DNA of 64,000 nt from positions 7,984 to 71,983 of the forward strand of contig JBNKSV010000008.1 in assembly GCA_050297535.1 (NCBI GenBank), read 5' to 3'. The position numbers were made by a program, and so were the translations under genes. Under the pieces are notes generated by a model. That model saw only the letters and a program-made list of their open reading frames with translations, was not told the origin of the DNA and did not search any database. Shown one piece after another: positions 17,047 through 26,924 of the stretch. This stretch comes from JAAGZL01 sp050297535. Its GTDB lineage: Bacteria > Pseudomonadota > Gammaproteobacteria > Chromatiales > Chromatiaceae. Position 1 is the stretch's first letter; each line of letters opens with the position of its first letter.

Positions 17047-19826
17047 TGGGCATCATACGCGCATCAAAGCTTAAGACTAAACTGCTCCTTATCAGCATGG
17101 TTCCTACGGCTATCATAGCTCTCTTACTCGCTGTTTATGTGATAAATGCGCAACTGGATACCCTTAAAACCTCATTCACGGAGCGCGGCAATGCCGTAGC
17201 AAAAGAGCTGGCTGCCGTTGCAATTTACGGTATATATTCCGGAAATAAGGATGCTCTCACCATAAGCACAAACAATATCTTTACGCGTGACAACATCATC
17301 GCCATCTACATATTTAGTGAAAATGGAGAGCTAATACTTAGTAAAGAGAGACAGGGTCAACACGACACACCCAATAAAGCAAATAACTCACAGCGATTCT
17401 CTGCCAGCATATCATATGATACTGCCGTATCCGGTCTTGCCGATTACCCGGAACAAATTGGCGTGGAGCAGGACGACGCCCAAGTCATCAAACTCGGTAA
17501 GGCAACTGTTGTGATGACCGACAGTGGTGATCTGGTGAACCATAAAGAGATAATACGTAACAGTCTGTTGCTTGTCCTTATGGGGCTTGTGGTTTCCGGG
17601 ATAATAGCCGGTCTATTGAGTCATAAAATTGTCTCACCGATTACACGCCTAACCAGGGCCGTAATAAGGATGAAGCACGGAGATTTCTCCGCAAGGGTTC
17701 CCGCTTATTCAAATGGCGAGATCCGAACCCTCGAGGACGGATTCAACGCCATGGCTTACGAACTGGAGACCATGCATGAACATCTACAAAGCCAGGTTGA
17801 TCAGGCAACATCAGATCTCACCCATACCCTTGAAGAATTAGAGATACAAAATGTCGAGTTGGTATTGGCAAGGAAAAGAGAGCAAAAGGCCAACAAGGTA
17901 AAGTCGGAATTCCTGGCGAATATGAGCCATGAAATACGCACACCGATGAACGGGGTAATCGGCTTTATCAACCTGCTACTTAAAACTGAACTGTCCGCCG
18001 AACAACGAAACATGATCCAGACGATATCCAAGTCTGCTACCGACCTGCTGGGTATAATCAATAACATTCTGGATTATTCCAAACTGGAGTCTGACAAGCT
18101 AAAACCGGAACGCAATGTATTTGATGTGCGCGAATGTTTTGAAAGCCCGATAAATTTTCTAGCACCAGCCGCACACGACAAAAATCTGGAGCTGTTGATG
18201 TTGATTTATTCAGACGTGCCGGAACAGCTGATTGGGGACGATCTTAGAATCCGACAAATCCTGGTAAACCTGATTAGCAACTCCATCAAATTTACCAGTA
18301 AAGGAGAAGTAATAGTCCGCGTTATGCTGGATGATCACGATGATAATGGAAATGTCACCCTGAGATTTACCGTCACCGACACTGGTATCGGCATCAGCAA
18401 ACAGGCCCAAGAATCACTGTTCAGGTCGTTTCATCAGGCGGACTCATCCACCAGCAGAAGATTTGGCGGCAGCGGCCTTGGTCTCAGCATCAGCCAAAAA
18501 TTAGCCAACGCGATGGGCGGAGATATTATAGTAAACAGCAATGAAAACGAGGGTTCGGAATTTATAGTCACACTAAAGCTGCAGCAGGCACAGAAATGCC
18601 ACTCCAAACAACTTAATACTATCTGTTTTAGTAACATTAAATGCGGACTTATTGACAATCACACCCTATCCAGACTGGTAATGCGCCATAACCTAACAGC
18701 TATGGGTATTAATGTTATAGACATGGAGTTTTCTGATCTTAATCTGGAAAACGCCAATAAACTAGACTGTATCATCATCTGTTTTGCAGCCACAGAGACA
18801 GATAAAAACGACATTATTGAACGCCTGGAATCAATAAAATACAGCAACCGCACCCCTGTGCTGGTACTCATAAGCTCATCCAATCATGAAACAATTCATC
18901 ACATTGAAAAATCCGCCAATGTTTTCTGCTTATCTAAGCCGCTTGGCAACAGCATGCTGGCACACACTATCAACGTTATATTAGATAATGGGAACACGCT
19001 TAAACATAAGGCTAGGACTCTCATGAATACTGGTAACAAACAACCAGTCAATGAAAAGTATGACAACACGCCATTTGAAAACATTCAAATCTTGATCGCA
19101 GATGACAATCAGATAAATCTTGAACTAGTCACCACGCTGCTACGCCTGCTCGGTGCCACAGTCACCCAGGCTGTTGATGGAAATGAAGCGATAAATCTCG
19201 CATGCACTCATAGCTACGACCTTATACTCATGGATATCCACATGCCGAATGTTAGCGGTCTTGAGGCCACACAGATGATCAGGCAATACGAGGCCAATAC
19301 ATCCAGACACACCCATATAATTGCCCTAACGGCAGACATAATGCCCGACACAAGAGAGAAAGTTAGAACGTCCGGGATGGATGATTACCTAGTAAAACCT
19401 TTGGATGAGACCAAGTTGATAGATATTGTCAGTAGACACTTGGCAATAAAACAGATACCACAGCATGCGTCATTGCCAGAAGCGCCAACACCATCGGAAA
19501 CACTAATGAATGACATCATTCGTGATATCGAACAGGCGGTAAATATAGCTGGAGGCAACCAGGAACTTGCACAGAAATTATTCGAACAATTTTGCAGCGA
19601 GCTTCCGCAACAGTCCGAGTCCATAAAGCGTTCCGCCATAACAGGCAACTGGGATGAACTGGGTGAATCAGCACATTCGTTATGCGGAGCTGCATCAATA
19701 TGCGCTGCCGAATCCCTGAAAAATATCACCAAAGAATTAGAAAATGCCGCTAAAAACAGATCAGAGAATAATATTGATGAATTAATCTGCAAGTTGGATG
19801 AAGCAGTGAAATTGATTTTAAATTAA
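17046..19826 (+). CDS. BarA-like hybrid sensor histidine kinase with HAMP, two receiver regions and HPt
   Basis: This is a 926-residue inner-membrane kinase. A first span (about 11-33), a periplasmic sensor of about 140 residues, a second span (171-195), HAMP (196-248) and a coiled coil precede the HisKA domain with His295 in MSHEIRTPMNG. The HATPase domain follows (RQILVNLISNSIKFT, TDTGIGIS, GGSGLGLSIS). Residues 525-650 look like a receiver lacking the phospho-Asp (CIIICFA where DLILMD is expected). A complete receiver follows (Asp730 in LILMDIHMP), then a C-terminal HPt domain with His877 in AHSLCGAAS. A relay His295-Asp730-His877 to an external receiver is expected. It is coupled to the binding-protein gene. 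Confidence 0.9.
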   Translation: MGIIRASKLKTKLLLISMVPTAIIALLLAVYVINAQLDTLKTSFTERGNAVAKELAAVAIYGIYSGNKDALTISTNNIFTRDNIIAIYIFSENGELILSKERQGQHDTPNKANNSQRFSASISYDTAVSGLADYPEQIGVEQDDAQVIKLGKATVVMTDSGDLVNHKEIIRNSLLLVLMGLVVSGIIAGLLSHKIVSPITRLTRAVIRMKHGDFSARVPAYSNGEIRTLEDGFNAMAYELETMHEHLQSQVDQATSDLTHTLEELEIQNVELVLARKREQKANKVKSEFLANMSHEIRTPMNGVIGFINLLLKTELSAEQRNMIQTISKSATDLLGIINNILDYSKLESDKLKPERNVFDVRECFESPINFLAPAAHDKNLELLMLIYSDVPEQLIGDDLRIRQILVNLISNSIKFTSKGEVIVRVMLDDHDDNGNVTLRFTVTDTGIGISKQAQESLFRSFHQADSSTSRRFGGSGLGLSISQKLANAMGGDIIVNSNENEGSEFIVTLKLQQAQKCHSKQLNTICFSNIKCGLIDNHTLSRLVMRHNLTAMGINVIDMEFSDLNLENANKLDCIIICFAATETDKNDIIERLESIKYSNRTPVLVLISSSNHETIHHIEKSANVFCLSKPLGNSMLAHTINVILDNGNTLKHKARTLMNTGNKQPVNEKYDNTPFENIQILIADDNQINLELVTTLLRLLGATVTQAVDGNEAINLACTHSYDLILMDIHMPNVSGLEATQMIRQYEANTSRHTHIIALTADIMPDTREKVRTSGMDDYLVKPLDETKLIDIVSRHLAIKQIPQHASLPEAPTPSETLMNDIIRDIEQAVNIAGGNQELAQKLFEQFCSELPQQSESIKRSAITGNWDELGESAHSLCGAASICAAESLKNITKELENAAKNRSENNIDELICKLDEAVKLILN

Positions 19827-19906
19827 AGATCTGTCAACCGCCATGTCTTACTATTATCTGGCGTGGTAAAATAGATAAGCCCTACCCAAATAATTAACCA
19901 CTCATT

Positions 19907-20767
19907 ATGTTGACCCATGCTTCTGAAAATACAGTGTCATTAAGATTATCGGTAGCCATTCTGCTGGCACTCTCTCTAACCCTGCAGGTTTCTATTTGTA
20001 AAGCATCTGGCAGACCAAAGCGTATTGCCTCTATCAATCTGTGTACCGATCAACTGTTATTGATGCTGGCGCCATCGGAAAGAATAGTATCCGTTAGCTC
20101 GCTATCTCTTGACCCCCATAGCTCTTACATGGCGGATGTTGCTAAAAACCACCACAGCAATCACGGCAAGGCCGAAGAGATATTACCTCTGAAACCTGAT
20201 CTGATTCTGGCTAGCGGCTATGCCGCCCGCCCTGCTGTAGAGTTGCTGCGCAAGCTTGGTTATCATGTTGAGATATTGCCAATGGCAACTGACCTCGCCG
20301 GTATTCGCAGCAATATAGAAGCTATTGCAACTCTTGTAGGCGAAGAGAATAAAGGCCGCCAGTTGGTAGCGCAAATGGATAAAAAGATTTCTCAAATCCA
20401 AAAGCAATGGGGCGAAAATAAAGAGAGGGCGATACTCTATCAACCCCGCGGCTACACCAGCGGTAAAAATACCTTACAAGATGAAGCCTTACGGCTGGCC
20501 GGCTGGGAGAATGCCGCTGCTGAGGTCGGTATTGATGGCTACGGATATATCGGTCTTGAACAACTTCTTATGGCGCAACCGAAGCAGATATTTACCTCCA
20601 GCTATGCCCCTGGCACCAGCTCCATAGCTCAGAGACAATTACATCACCCGGTACTCAAGCGTCTAACTTCAGATCGTCCAATGATCGAGATAGATTACAG
20701 ATTTTGGATCTGCGACGGCCCCATGTTCACCGATGCCATTGAAGCCCTGGCTGCCGCCCACAAATGA
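19907..20767 (+). CDS. btuF: Cobalamin (B12) ABC transporter periplasmic binding protein, BtuF-like
   Basis: This 286-residue protein has a signal peptide (LALSLTLQVSICKA) and the class III binding-protein fold: KRIASINLCTDQLLLMLAP, a long backbone helix, PDLILASGY and a C-terminal RFWICDGPMFTDAIEAL. Members bind B12 or iron chelates in the periplasm. Assignment to B12 rests on context: it is the first gene of a btuFCD-like set facing a TonB receptor gene controlled by a cobalamin riboswitch. Its stop overlaps the permease start by 4 nt. A heme or siderophore ligand is the alternative. Confidence 0.8.
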   Translation: MLTHASENTVSLRLSVAILLALSLTLQVSICKASGRPKRIASINLCTDQLLLMLAPSERIVSVSSLSLDPHSSYMADVAKNHHSNHGKAEEILPLKPDLILASGYAARPAVELLRKLGYHVEILPMATDLAGIRSNIEAIATLVGEENKGRQLVAQMDKKISQIQKQWGENKERAILYQPRGYTSGKNTLQDEALRLAGWENAAAEVGIDGYGYIGLEQLLMAQPKQIFTSSYAPGTSSIAQRQLHHPVLKRLTSDRPMIEIDYRFWICDGPMFTDAIEALAAAHK

Positions 20768-21771
20768 GCAGTGCATACATGATCTCCCAGCGTAGACTGC
20801 TATTCATGCTTATCGTCGCAGTGGCTGCGCTGTTTTTTCTTTCACTCTCTACTGGAAGCAACCCGTTTTCCCTGATCATGGCGGCTGGCGACGCCATGGC
20901 TGACAGCCCTTCTGTCATATCATTGATACTGACTGAAATCAGGCTACCCAGGACGCTTGTCGCCTTGCTCGCAGGCGCAACACTTGGGCTATGTGGTGCA
21001 GTAATGCAGGGACTGTTACGTAATCCGCTGGCTAGTCCAGGTCTGATCGGGAGCTCCAGCGGTGCTGCATTCGGCGCTGTATTGATGCTATATCTCGGCT
21101 TTGCCGACATTGTGCCGGTGGCCCTGCCATTGGGCGGCATGTTAGGTTCACTCCTGGCGATGCTGCTCGTCTATGCCATGGCGGGACGCGACGCCAGCAT
21201 CCTGACGCTGATTTTGGCAGGTATCGCCATCAACACCCTGGCGTTGGCGTTGGTGTCGCTGTTGCTCAATCTTGCCCCTAGTCCTTATGCGGTGCAAGAG
21301 ATAGCGCTCTGGATGCTTGGATCTGTAGCGGACAAGGGTATGAATGACTTCTGGTTATTGCTGTTCCCCACCCTGATCGGATGGACCCTATTGGCCGGAT
21401 CAGGCAAGGCCCTGGATGCACTGACCCTGGGGGAAGATACCGCTGCAACCTTGGGATTTAATATTGCAGCTATGCGCTGGCGCCTGTTTCTGGCCACGGC
21501 GCTTGCAGTGGGAGCTGCTGTCTCCGTCACCGGGGCCATTGGTTTTGTCGGACTGGTGACGCCCCATCTGATAAGACCATTCGTAGGTCATCAACCAAGC
21601 CGTCTGCTAGCCAGCAGTGCTATCGCCGGTGCAGCCATGCTCATGCTTGCGGACATCATCGTGCGACTATTACCTCCAGGTAATGAGATTAAAGTCGGGG
21701 TTATCACCTCGCTGGTGGGTGCACCATTCTTTCTATATCTAATCCTCAAGACTCGGAGGGTGCAGATATGA
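20764..21771 (+). CDS. btuC: Cobalamin ABC transporter permease, BtuC/FecCD family
   Basis: This 335-residue polytopic membrane protein has the FecCD family blocks EIRLPRTLVALLAGATLG, GAVMQGLLRNPLASPGLIG and, near the C-terminus, GAIGFVGLVTPHLIRPFVG followed by the cytoplasmic coupling helix. About ten membrane spans are predicted by eye. It would dimerise and couple to the ATPase encoded next, with which it overlaps by 4 nt. B12 specificity is inferred from the neighbouring riboswitch-controlled receptor. Confidence 0.87.
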   Translation: MSSAYMISQRRLLFMLIVAVAALFFLSLSTGSNPFSLIMAAGDAMADSPSVISLILTEIRLPRTLVALLAGATLGLCGAVMQGLLRNPLASPGLIGSSSGAAFGAVLMLYLGFADIVPVALPLGGMLGSLLAMLLVYAMAGRDASILTLILAGIAINTLALALVSLLLNLAPSPYAVQEIALWMLGSVADKGMNDFWLLLFPTLIGWTLLAGSGKALDALTLGEDTAATLGFNIAAMRWRLFLATALAVGAAVSVTGAIGFVGLVTPHLIRPFVGHQPSRLLASSAIAGAAMLMLADIIVRLLPPGNEIKVGVITSLVGAPFFLYLILKTRRVQI

Positions 21772-22544
21772 AACGGCTACAGGCTGATAATATCTCTCTC
21801 TCTGTTGAGGATGTATTAATCCTCAATGGCGTTGACCTGAACCTGAAGGCTGGTGAATTGTTAGGGCTCATTGGGCCGAATGGCGCCGGTAAGAGCACCC
21901 TACTGCGTACTATCGCTGGCCTCACCAAACCAACAGGCGGAGCAGTCCTTCTGGATGACTCTAATCTGCTGCAGATGGAGCCAAAACATCGTGCGCGTAA
22001 GATCGCATATTTGTCCCAGGAAGGAATTGTACATTGGCCTCTAGTTGTGGAGAGACTGATCGAACTGGGCCGCCTCCCCCATCTGGATGGCTGGCAACGG
22101 CCATCCTCTCAGGATATGGATATCATAGATAGGGTTATGCAACAGACAGACGTGCAACATCTGCGCGGACGTACCTTCGATACCCTATCGGGCGGCGAGG
22201 CCATGCGGGTATTGCTGGCGCGGGCCTTGGTTGGAGAACCTGATATTCTGCTGGCGGATGAACCAGTTGCCGCGTTGGATCCGGCCCATCAACTGGAGGT
22301 GATGCAACTCCTGAAAGATCACTGCAAATCCGGTGGCGCAGTTATTGTGGTGCTGCACGATCTGTCACTGGCATCGCATTTCTGCGACAGACTGCAACTA
22401 CTGGATTCAGGGGAAACGATTGCGGTTGGTGGCCCGGCAACCGTGCTGTCAGATGATAATCTTAGGGATGTTTACAAAATCAAGGTGAACCCTAATGCTA
22501 TATCTGCAATGGACGCATTCTCATTACGTTATACAGAACTGTAG
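21768..22544 (+). CDS. btuD: Cobalamin ABC transporter ATP-binding protein, BtuD/FecE family
   Basis: This 258-residue ATPase has Walker A GPNGAGKST, signature LSGGEAMRVLLARAL, Walker B ILLADEP and a following VLHDLSLASHFCD switch histidine. It energises the BtuC-like channel. The final codon and stop fall inside the left arm of the 28-bp inverted repeat beginning at 22540, so the repeat supplies the last bases of the gene. No separate promoter is visible, and the gene is coupled to the permease gene. Confidence 0.88.
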   Translation: MKRLQADNISLSVEDVLILNGVDLNLKAGELLGLIGPNGAGKSTLLRTIAGLTKPTGGAVLLDDSNLLQMEPKHRARKIAYLSQEGIVHWPLVVERLIELGRLPHLDGWQRPSSQDMDIIDRVMQQTDVQHLRGRTFDTLSGGEAMRVLLARALVGEPDILLADEPVAALDPAHQLEVMQLLKDHCKSGGAVIVVLHDLSLASHFCDRLQLLDSGETIAVGGPATVLSDDNLRDVYKIKVNPNAISAMDAFSLRYTEL

Positions 22545-22616
22545 GAGCCCACTCCTGTGGGCGATTCTTGATTAGTACGAACCAACTGGAATCGCCCACA
22601 GGAGTGGGCTCCTACA
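22540..22616. repeat. 28-bp inverted repeat pair between convergent btuD and btuB, likely bidirectional terminator
   Basis: TGTAGGAGCCCACTCCTGTG begins the left arm (22540-22567), and its exact complement is the right arm (22589-22616), with a 21-nt loop. The arms belong to the dispersed GTAGGAGCCCACTCC family also found at 561-583. The long perfect hairpin sits between converging genes and overlaps the btuD stop codon. It probably stops transcription from both sides or protects mRNA 3' ends. No U-tract is present, so termination is inferred from placement. Confidence 0.75.
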
Positions 22617-22624
22617 CCATAGTT

Positions 22625-24598
22625 CTAATAAAAATCGTAACCGACGGTTAGCCAGAGGTTGCGTTCCGGCGATGGGTAGTATGCCCCTGATACTCCTGAA
22701 GCTACCCCCATCTCGCTGTATTCCTTATCAAACAGGTTATTCACCTTCAGCACAATACCCAAGTTACCAATGTCATACTCACCACTCAGATTGACCACTG
22801 TGTAACTATCTAATTTCTCATAGTTATTATCATAATCGCTGTCCAGGGCCCTATCCCCAACATATTTCACCTCCGCATGCAGACCAAGATCATGTATTGG
22901 ATAATAGTCCAGCATTATGGACGAGCTATGCTCCGCAACCAACGGAACCCTGTTCCCTTCATATAGCCCGGATGTTATCTCAGCATCCACATAACTATAG
23001 CTAAAGCCGACCTCGATATTTTTCGTTATCTGCCTTTTTGCCTCTAAGATCAATCCGTTGCGCTCGGTGGAGTCCAGGTTGACGTTCATATATGCCACTG
23101 CGTCATAGCTGATCTCGTTCTTCAGGTTGAGCCGGTACGCCGTAGCCTTAAAGCTGGCATACGAAGTCTGCCACTCACCTCCAATCTCATAGGAAACACC
23201 GGTCTGGTTCTTCAAGCCAGTAGTACTACTCCAAACACTGGTATGCTCATCTACCTTGGCAAAGCGAAAGTTCTCGTCAGCGCGTGCAAACAGCCGCCAG
23301 AATTCATTGGGTCGAAACACCACGCCAAAGGTGCCGACGGTAACCTCATCATCCAGATTTTCGCCATCAGAGAAATTACTGCCAAAGGTGCTATCCTCAG
23401 TTACGTGATTTCTAACCAACGCCCTGCGGGCACCCGCGGTCACCGACCATTTATCAGTGATGGGAAAAACACCCTGAAGATAATAGGCATAGATCCTTTG
23501 ATCTATCTCGGTATTTTTAGTAAAAAACCAGCTTGGGACATCCACACTGTTTTCATAATCGGTCATCTCGAAATCAGCACCGACGGTAAACTGGGCCTCG
23601 CCTCCGTTCATCGGCACCACGCCAACCAGGCGCGGTGTCAAAGTAAAGACATCTCTGGTCTGATCTCCATAGCTTTTCCCCATCGTCCTGGAACCCAAGA
23701 TATAATCCCGATCAACATCGCTATAGGACAACTCTGATTCCAGCGACCACTCATCAGTCAATCTACGGCTTATACCGATTCTACCCATAGCAGTGTCGGT
23801 ATCCTGGTAATCTCCAGCATACGCAGAATGCGATTGGCTACGATCAGCATTCATCTCATCTGTGTATAACGCACCTGGCGTTTCAAGATCGTCATTCGTG
23901 TTATGAAATTCAGCAAACACCTTCCCTGATGTGGATTCATAATCAATCCGTCCCATCAGGTTCTGATAGTCCTGATGATTGTTATCGCGGTAATTATCTG
24001 ACTCGCTCTTTTCGGTGGATAACCGATAAGATATGCCATTATCCAGTCGGTTGTTCAATGACGCGGTAAGGCTGCGACTGTCATAACTTCCAAGGGTGAG
24101 ATCAACATTAGCATGAAATTCCCGCGGGGTTCGGGTAATGATATTGATTACTCCACCCACTGCCTGGTTCCCGAACAGGGTGCCGGCGCTGCCCTGAATA
24201 ATCTCAATACGTTCGACATCCTTGAGTGCGATAGTCGAGATATCGGGCACACTGCTATCGGCGGCACTGTTCAAACGGCGCCCATCTACCATGATCAAGG
24301 TGTTGGATGATGCGTAAGAGCCAAATCCACGCAGATCAAACATCGCTCCACTGCTGCCACTACCGTAGAGATCACGTACTTGAATCCCTGCCCTGGCTCT
24401 CAGCAGCTCCGCTACATTGTGTGCGCCGCTCTGTGCGATTTCTTCTTCTGAAATAACCGTTATGCTGGCAGGGGTCGGAACTGCTGACTGCTCCGATCTG
24501 GTGGCGCTCACCACCACGGTATCCAGAACGGTTGGAACTTCAGCTACGACATTAGTAGTCGCCACCAGAATGGGCAGCAAGAGGATATATCTTTTCAT
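22625..24598 (-). CDS. btuB: TonB-dependent vitamin B12 receptor, BtuB-like
   Basis: This protein has about 657 residues from the ATG at 24598 (MKRYILLLPILVATTNVVA signal), preceded by GGGGAAG. A TonB box-like VLDTVVVSATRSE occurs near the mature N-terminus, then plug motifs (IMVDGRRLN, VERIEIIQGSAGTLFG, AVGGVINIITRTP) and a barrel ending in an aromatic FY. A cobalamin riboswitch precedes it, so B12 repression and B12 as ligand are strongly supported. It is convergent with btuFCD, which completes the import path from outer membrane to cytoplasm. Upstream in-frame codons exist but lack a signal sequence. Confidence 0.9.
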   Translation of the reverse strand: MKRYILLLPILVATTNVVAEVPTVLDTVVVSATRSEQSAVPTPASITVISEEEIAQSGAHNVAELLRARAGIQVRDLYGSGSSGAMFDLRGFGSYASSNTLIMVDGRRLNSAADSSVPDISTIALKDVERIEIIQGSAGTLFGNQAVGGVINIITRTPREFHANVDLTLGSYDSRSLTASLNNRLDNGISYRLSTEKSESDNYRDNNHQDYQNLMGRIDYESTSGKVFAEFHNTNDDLETPGALYTDEMNADRSQSHSAYAGDYQDTDTAMGRIGISRRLTDEWSLESELSYSDVDRDYILGSRTMGKSYGDQTRDVFTLTPRLVGVVPMNGGEAQFTVGADFEMTDYENSVDVPSWFFTKNTEIDQRIYAYYLQGVFPITDKWSVTAGARRALVRNHVTEDSTFGSNFSDGENLDDEVTVGTFGVVFRPNEFWRLFARADENFRFAKVDEHTSVWSSTTGLKNQTGVSYEIGGEWQTSYASFKATAYRLNLKNEISYDAVAYMNVNLDSTERNGLILEAKRQITKNIEVGFSYSYVDAEITSGLYEGNRVPLVAEHSSSIMLDYYPIHDLGLHAEVKYVGDRALDSDYDNNYEKLDSYTVVNLSGEYDIGNLGIVLKVNNLFDKEYSEMGVASGVSGAYYPSPERNLWLTVGYDFY

Positions 24599-24732
24599 TA
24601 TTCTTCCCCAACAGCACTCACCCGTGCCGTTTCTTATTGGTGAAATAATGGATGTGTGGGGGGAAGGAAGGGAACTTATCTGACTGTCGGTCAAAACGTT
24701 CACCTGTGGCCGCCCTCCGCGACATCCGGTTA

Positions 24733-24923
24733 GTTACCAAAGGCTGGTCTCCGGACTCGCAGGGCGGATGTACTCCGTGATACAGCGCCTTCCCATGTGT
24801 GAACACAGTGGCCTTGTGCTGATCATTTACCCTGCCTACCGTTGCGGGGGCAGTGTCGGCATTGAGCGATTTTCGCACCGACTTCCCATTTATCTGCATG
24901 CAGCAGATACCTCAGGTGGCGAG
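24733..24923 (-). ncRNA. Cobalamin (B12) riboswitch upstream of btuB
   Basis: Read on the minus strand, the conserved order of the cobalamin aptamer is present: AATGGGAAGTCGGTGCGAAA, then CTGCCCCCGCAACGGTAG, the B12-box core GGCCACTGTG, GGGAAGGCGC, and GCGAGTCCGGAGACCAGCC. The expression platform between here and 24600 contains GCGGAGGGCGGCC, which could pair to sequester translation or terminate; the switching mechanism is not decided by eye. B12 binding normally turns the downstream receptor off. The interval 24924-25141 holds no gene I can support. Confidence 0.93.
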
Positions 24924-25141
24924 GACTTTAAGTGGATAATCTATTGCCGTCAAGTATGTATATTTACACATGTTTGATTCAAGACTGTAACAATAAATTA
25001 TAACCACTTGTTTATATTAAAAATATTTACAGAATAATTATTAAAGGATTATGTTCTTTATGCCGATACGTATCTATGAAGGTATACATATAATTGCTCA
25101 ATAAGAACATCAGAATATAAATATTAGTCAGTACGATTTCA

Positions 25142-26875
25142 ATGAATGTGGTTGCAAAAGTATCGGTCTGCTCAGGCGCTAGAGGTAAGGCTCTGGTAGC
25201 AGATGATGAACACAGCAATCGCGTGATGATTAGTACCATTCTGAAACATATTGGCTATGAGGTAATTCAGGCAGGAGACGGCTCAGAGGCTGTTGCACTC
25301 TACAAATCAGAACGACCGGATATCATCCTGATGGACGTGATGATGCCGGTTATGGACGGTTACCAGGCAGTCAACGAGATCAGGTCTATTCCAACAGATC
25401 GCTTCATTCCAATCATCTTTTTAACCGGAATAAGCGATGAGCAGGAACTGGCTAGATGTATTGAGGTAGGTGGAGATGATTTTCTTACCAAACCGTTCAG
25501 CACCATCCTCTTAAAGGCGAAGATACAGTCTATGGAGCGCATCTCACAACTGCATAACCAGATAAATATGTTACACGCCAGGACCCAGCATGATCAGCGC
25601 CTGGCACGAGAGGTATTTGCCAGCGCCGTAATATCTGAGAATGTTGCCCTGCGCAGTATCAACACCCTACTAAAACCGGCGGAAATATTCAGTGGCGATG
25701 TCCTACTAACGGCCTACTCGCCTTCTGGTGATCTTAATATCTTGATGGGGGATTTTACTGGTCATGGCCTTGCCGCAGCGCTCGGAGCCATGCCGACATC
25801 AGATATCTTCCGGGCCATGACAAACAAAGGGTTTTCGCCCCAGCAGATCTTATCCGCCATCAACTCCAAACTTTTGGGACTGCTACCCACCGGAATGTTT
25901 ATGGCGGTCCAGTTTGTTGCGGTCGCACATACGCTGGATCATGTATTTATGTGTAATTGTGGCATGCCTGATATCCTGCTTTTGAATAGAGATGACCATC
26001 AAATTAAACACCGAACACCATCACGCGGGGTACCACTCGGCATTCGTAACAATGTTGACTTCGGGGAATTTATTGAACTAATCAAAATAAATCATGGCGA
26101 TAAGATCCTACTGTCCTCAGATGGCGTGATTGAGGCGATAAATAACCAGCAGGAGCAATTCGGTAATAGTAGACTTGAAGATGCCATAACAAACTGCTGC
26201 GTAGATGAATCGCTTATCTCATGTATATCCCAATCCCTATACAGACATTGCGGCAAGGCAACCCAAACTGACGATATTAGCCTGGCGGAGATCCCATGCG
26301 ATTCTAATCTATTGCAGGAGATTACGACCGAATCGCCTGAGACAACACATAACCAAGAGCATACACATGAATTAACCAAAACCGATTCCGTGTGTTTTTC
26401 TTTGGCGCTGCACGGCAAGCGCCTGTGTGACGCAGACCCCATCCCACTGCTAATAAATCATATACAGGAAATTGACGGACTTGAGGGACATCGCAGGATA
26501 CTCTATACAATCCTTACGGAACTATATACCAACGCACTTGACCATGGCGTGCTTGGTATGGATTCTTCACTCAAACAGACCCAAGACGGTTTTACCCTCT
26601 ATTTTACCGAACGTGAGAAACGCCTGGAACATCTGACAGACGGCTTCATTCGAATCAACTTAAGCTCTCGTGCGACCGAAAATGGAGGCGAGATCGTGAT
26701 AACGATCGCAGATAGTGGACCAGGCTTTGACTATAGAAATTACCAGTATGAAAATACGGATCATTCCCGCCTGTTCGGACGCGGTTTACAACTATTGAAT
26801 GAACTCTGTAGCGCTCTCTCGTTCGCAGAACCAGGAAATCAGATTGAGGCTATCTATTCATGGACAAAGAACTAG
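25142..26875 (+). CDS. Response regulator with PP2C-type phosphatase and HATPase (RsbU/HsbR-like)
   Basis: This is a 577-residue cytoplasmic protein. The receiver spans about 15-130 with phospho-Asp65 in IILMDVMMPVMDGYQ and KPF near 118. A short coiled coil leads to a SpoIIE/PP2C domain with metal ligands in FSGDVLLTAY and MGDFTGHGLAAALG (about 184-215) and a later LLSSDGVIEA. The last about 150 residues are an anti-sigma-type HATPase (ELYTNALDHG, ITIADSGPGFD). Proteins of this layout, such as Pseudomonas HsbR, switch an anti-sigma antagonist on or off. No such antagonist is seen next door. The diguanylate cyclase gene 49 nt downstream is a plausible partner. Confidence 0.85.
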   Translation: MNVVAKVSVCSGARGKALVADDEHSNRVMISTILKHIGYEVIQAGDGSEAVALYKSERPDIILMDVMMPVMDGYQAVNEIRSIPTDRFIPIIFLTGISDEQELARCIEVGGDDFLTKPFSTILLKAKIQSMERISQLHNQINMLHARTQHDQRLAREVFASAVISENVALRSINTLLKPAEIFSGDVLLTAYSPSGDLNILMGDFTGHGLAAALGAMPTSDIFRAMTNKGFSPQQILSAINSKLLGLLPTGMFMAVQFVAVAHTLDHVFMCNCGMPDILLLNRDDHQIKHRTPSRGVPLGIRNNVDFGEFIELIKINHGDKILLSSDGVIEAINNQQEQFGNSRLEDAITNCCVDESLISCISQSLYRHCGKATQTDDISLAEIPCDSNLLQEITTESPETTHNQEHTHELTKTDSVCFSLALHGKRLCDADPIPLLINHIQEIDGLEGHRRILYTILTELYTNALDHGVLGMDSSLKQTQDGFTLYFTEREKRLEHLTDGFIRINLSSRATENGGEIVITIADSGPGFDYRNYQYENTDHSRLFGRGLQLLNELCSALSFAEPGNQIEAIYSWTKN

Positions 26876-26924
26876 AATATGTTACAAAACATAAGCAAAA
26901 AAACCATAACCATTAGATAACATT

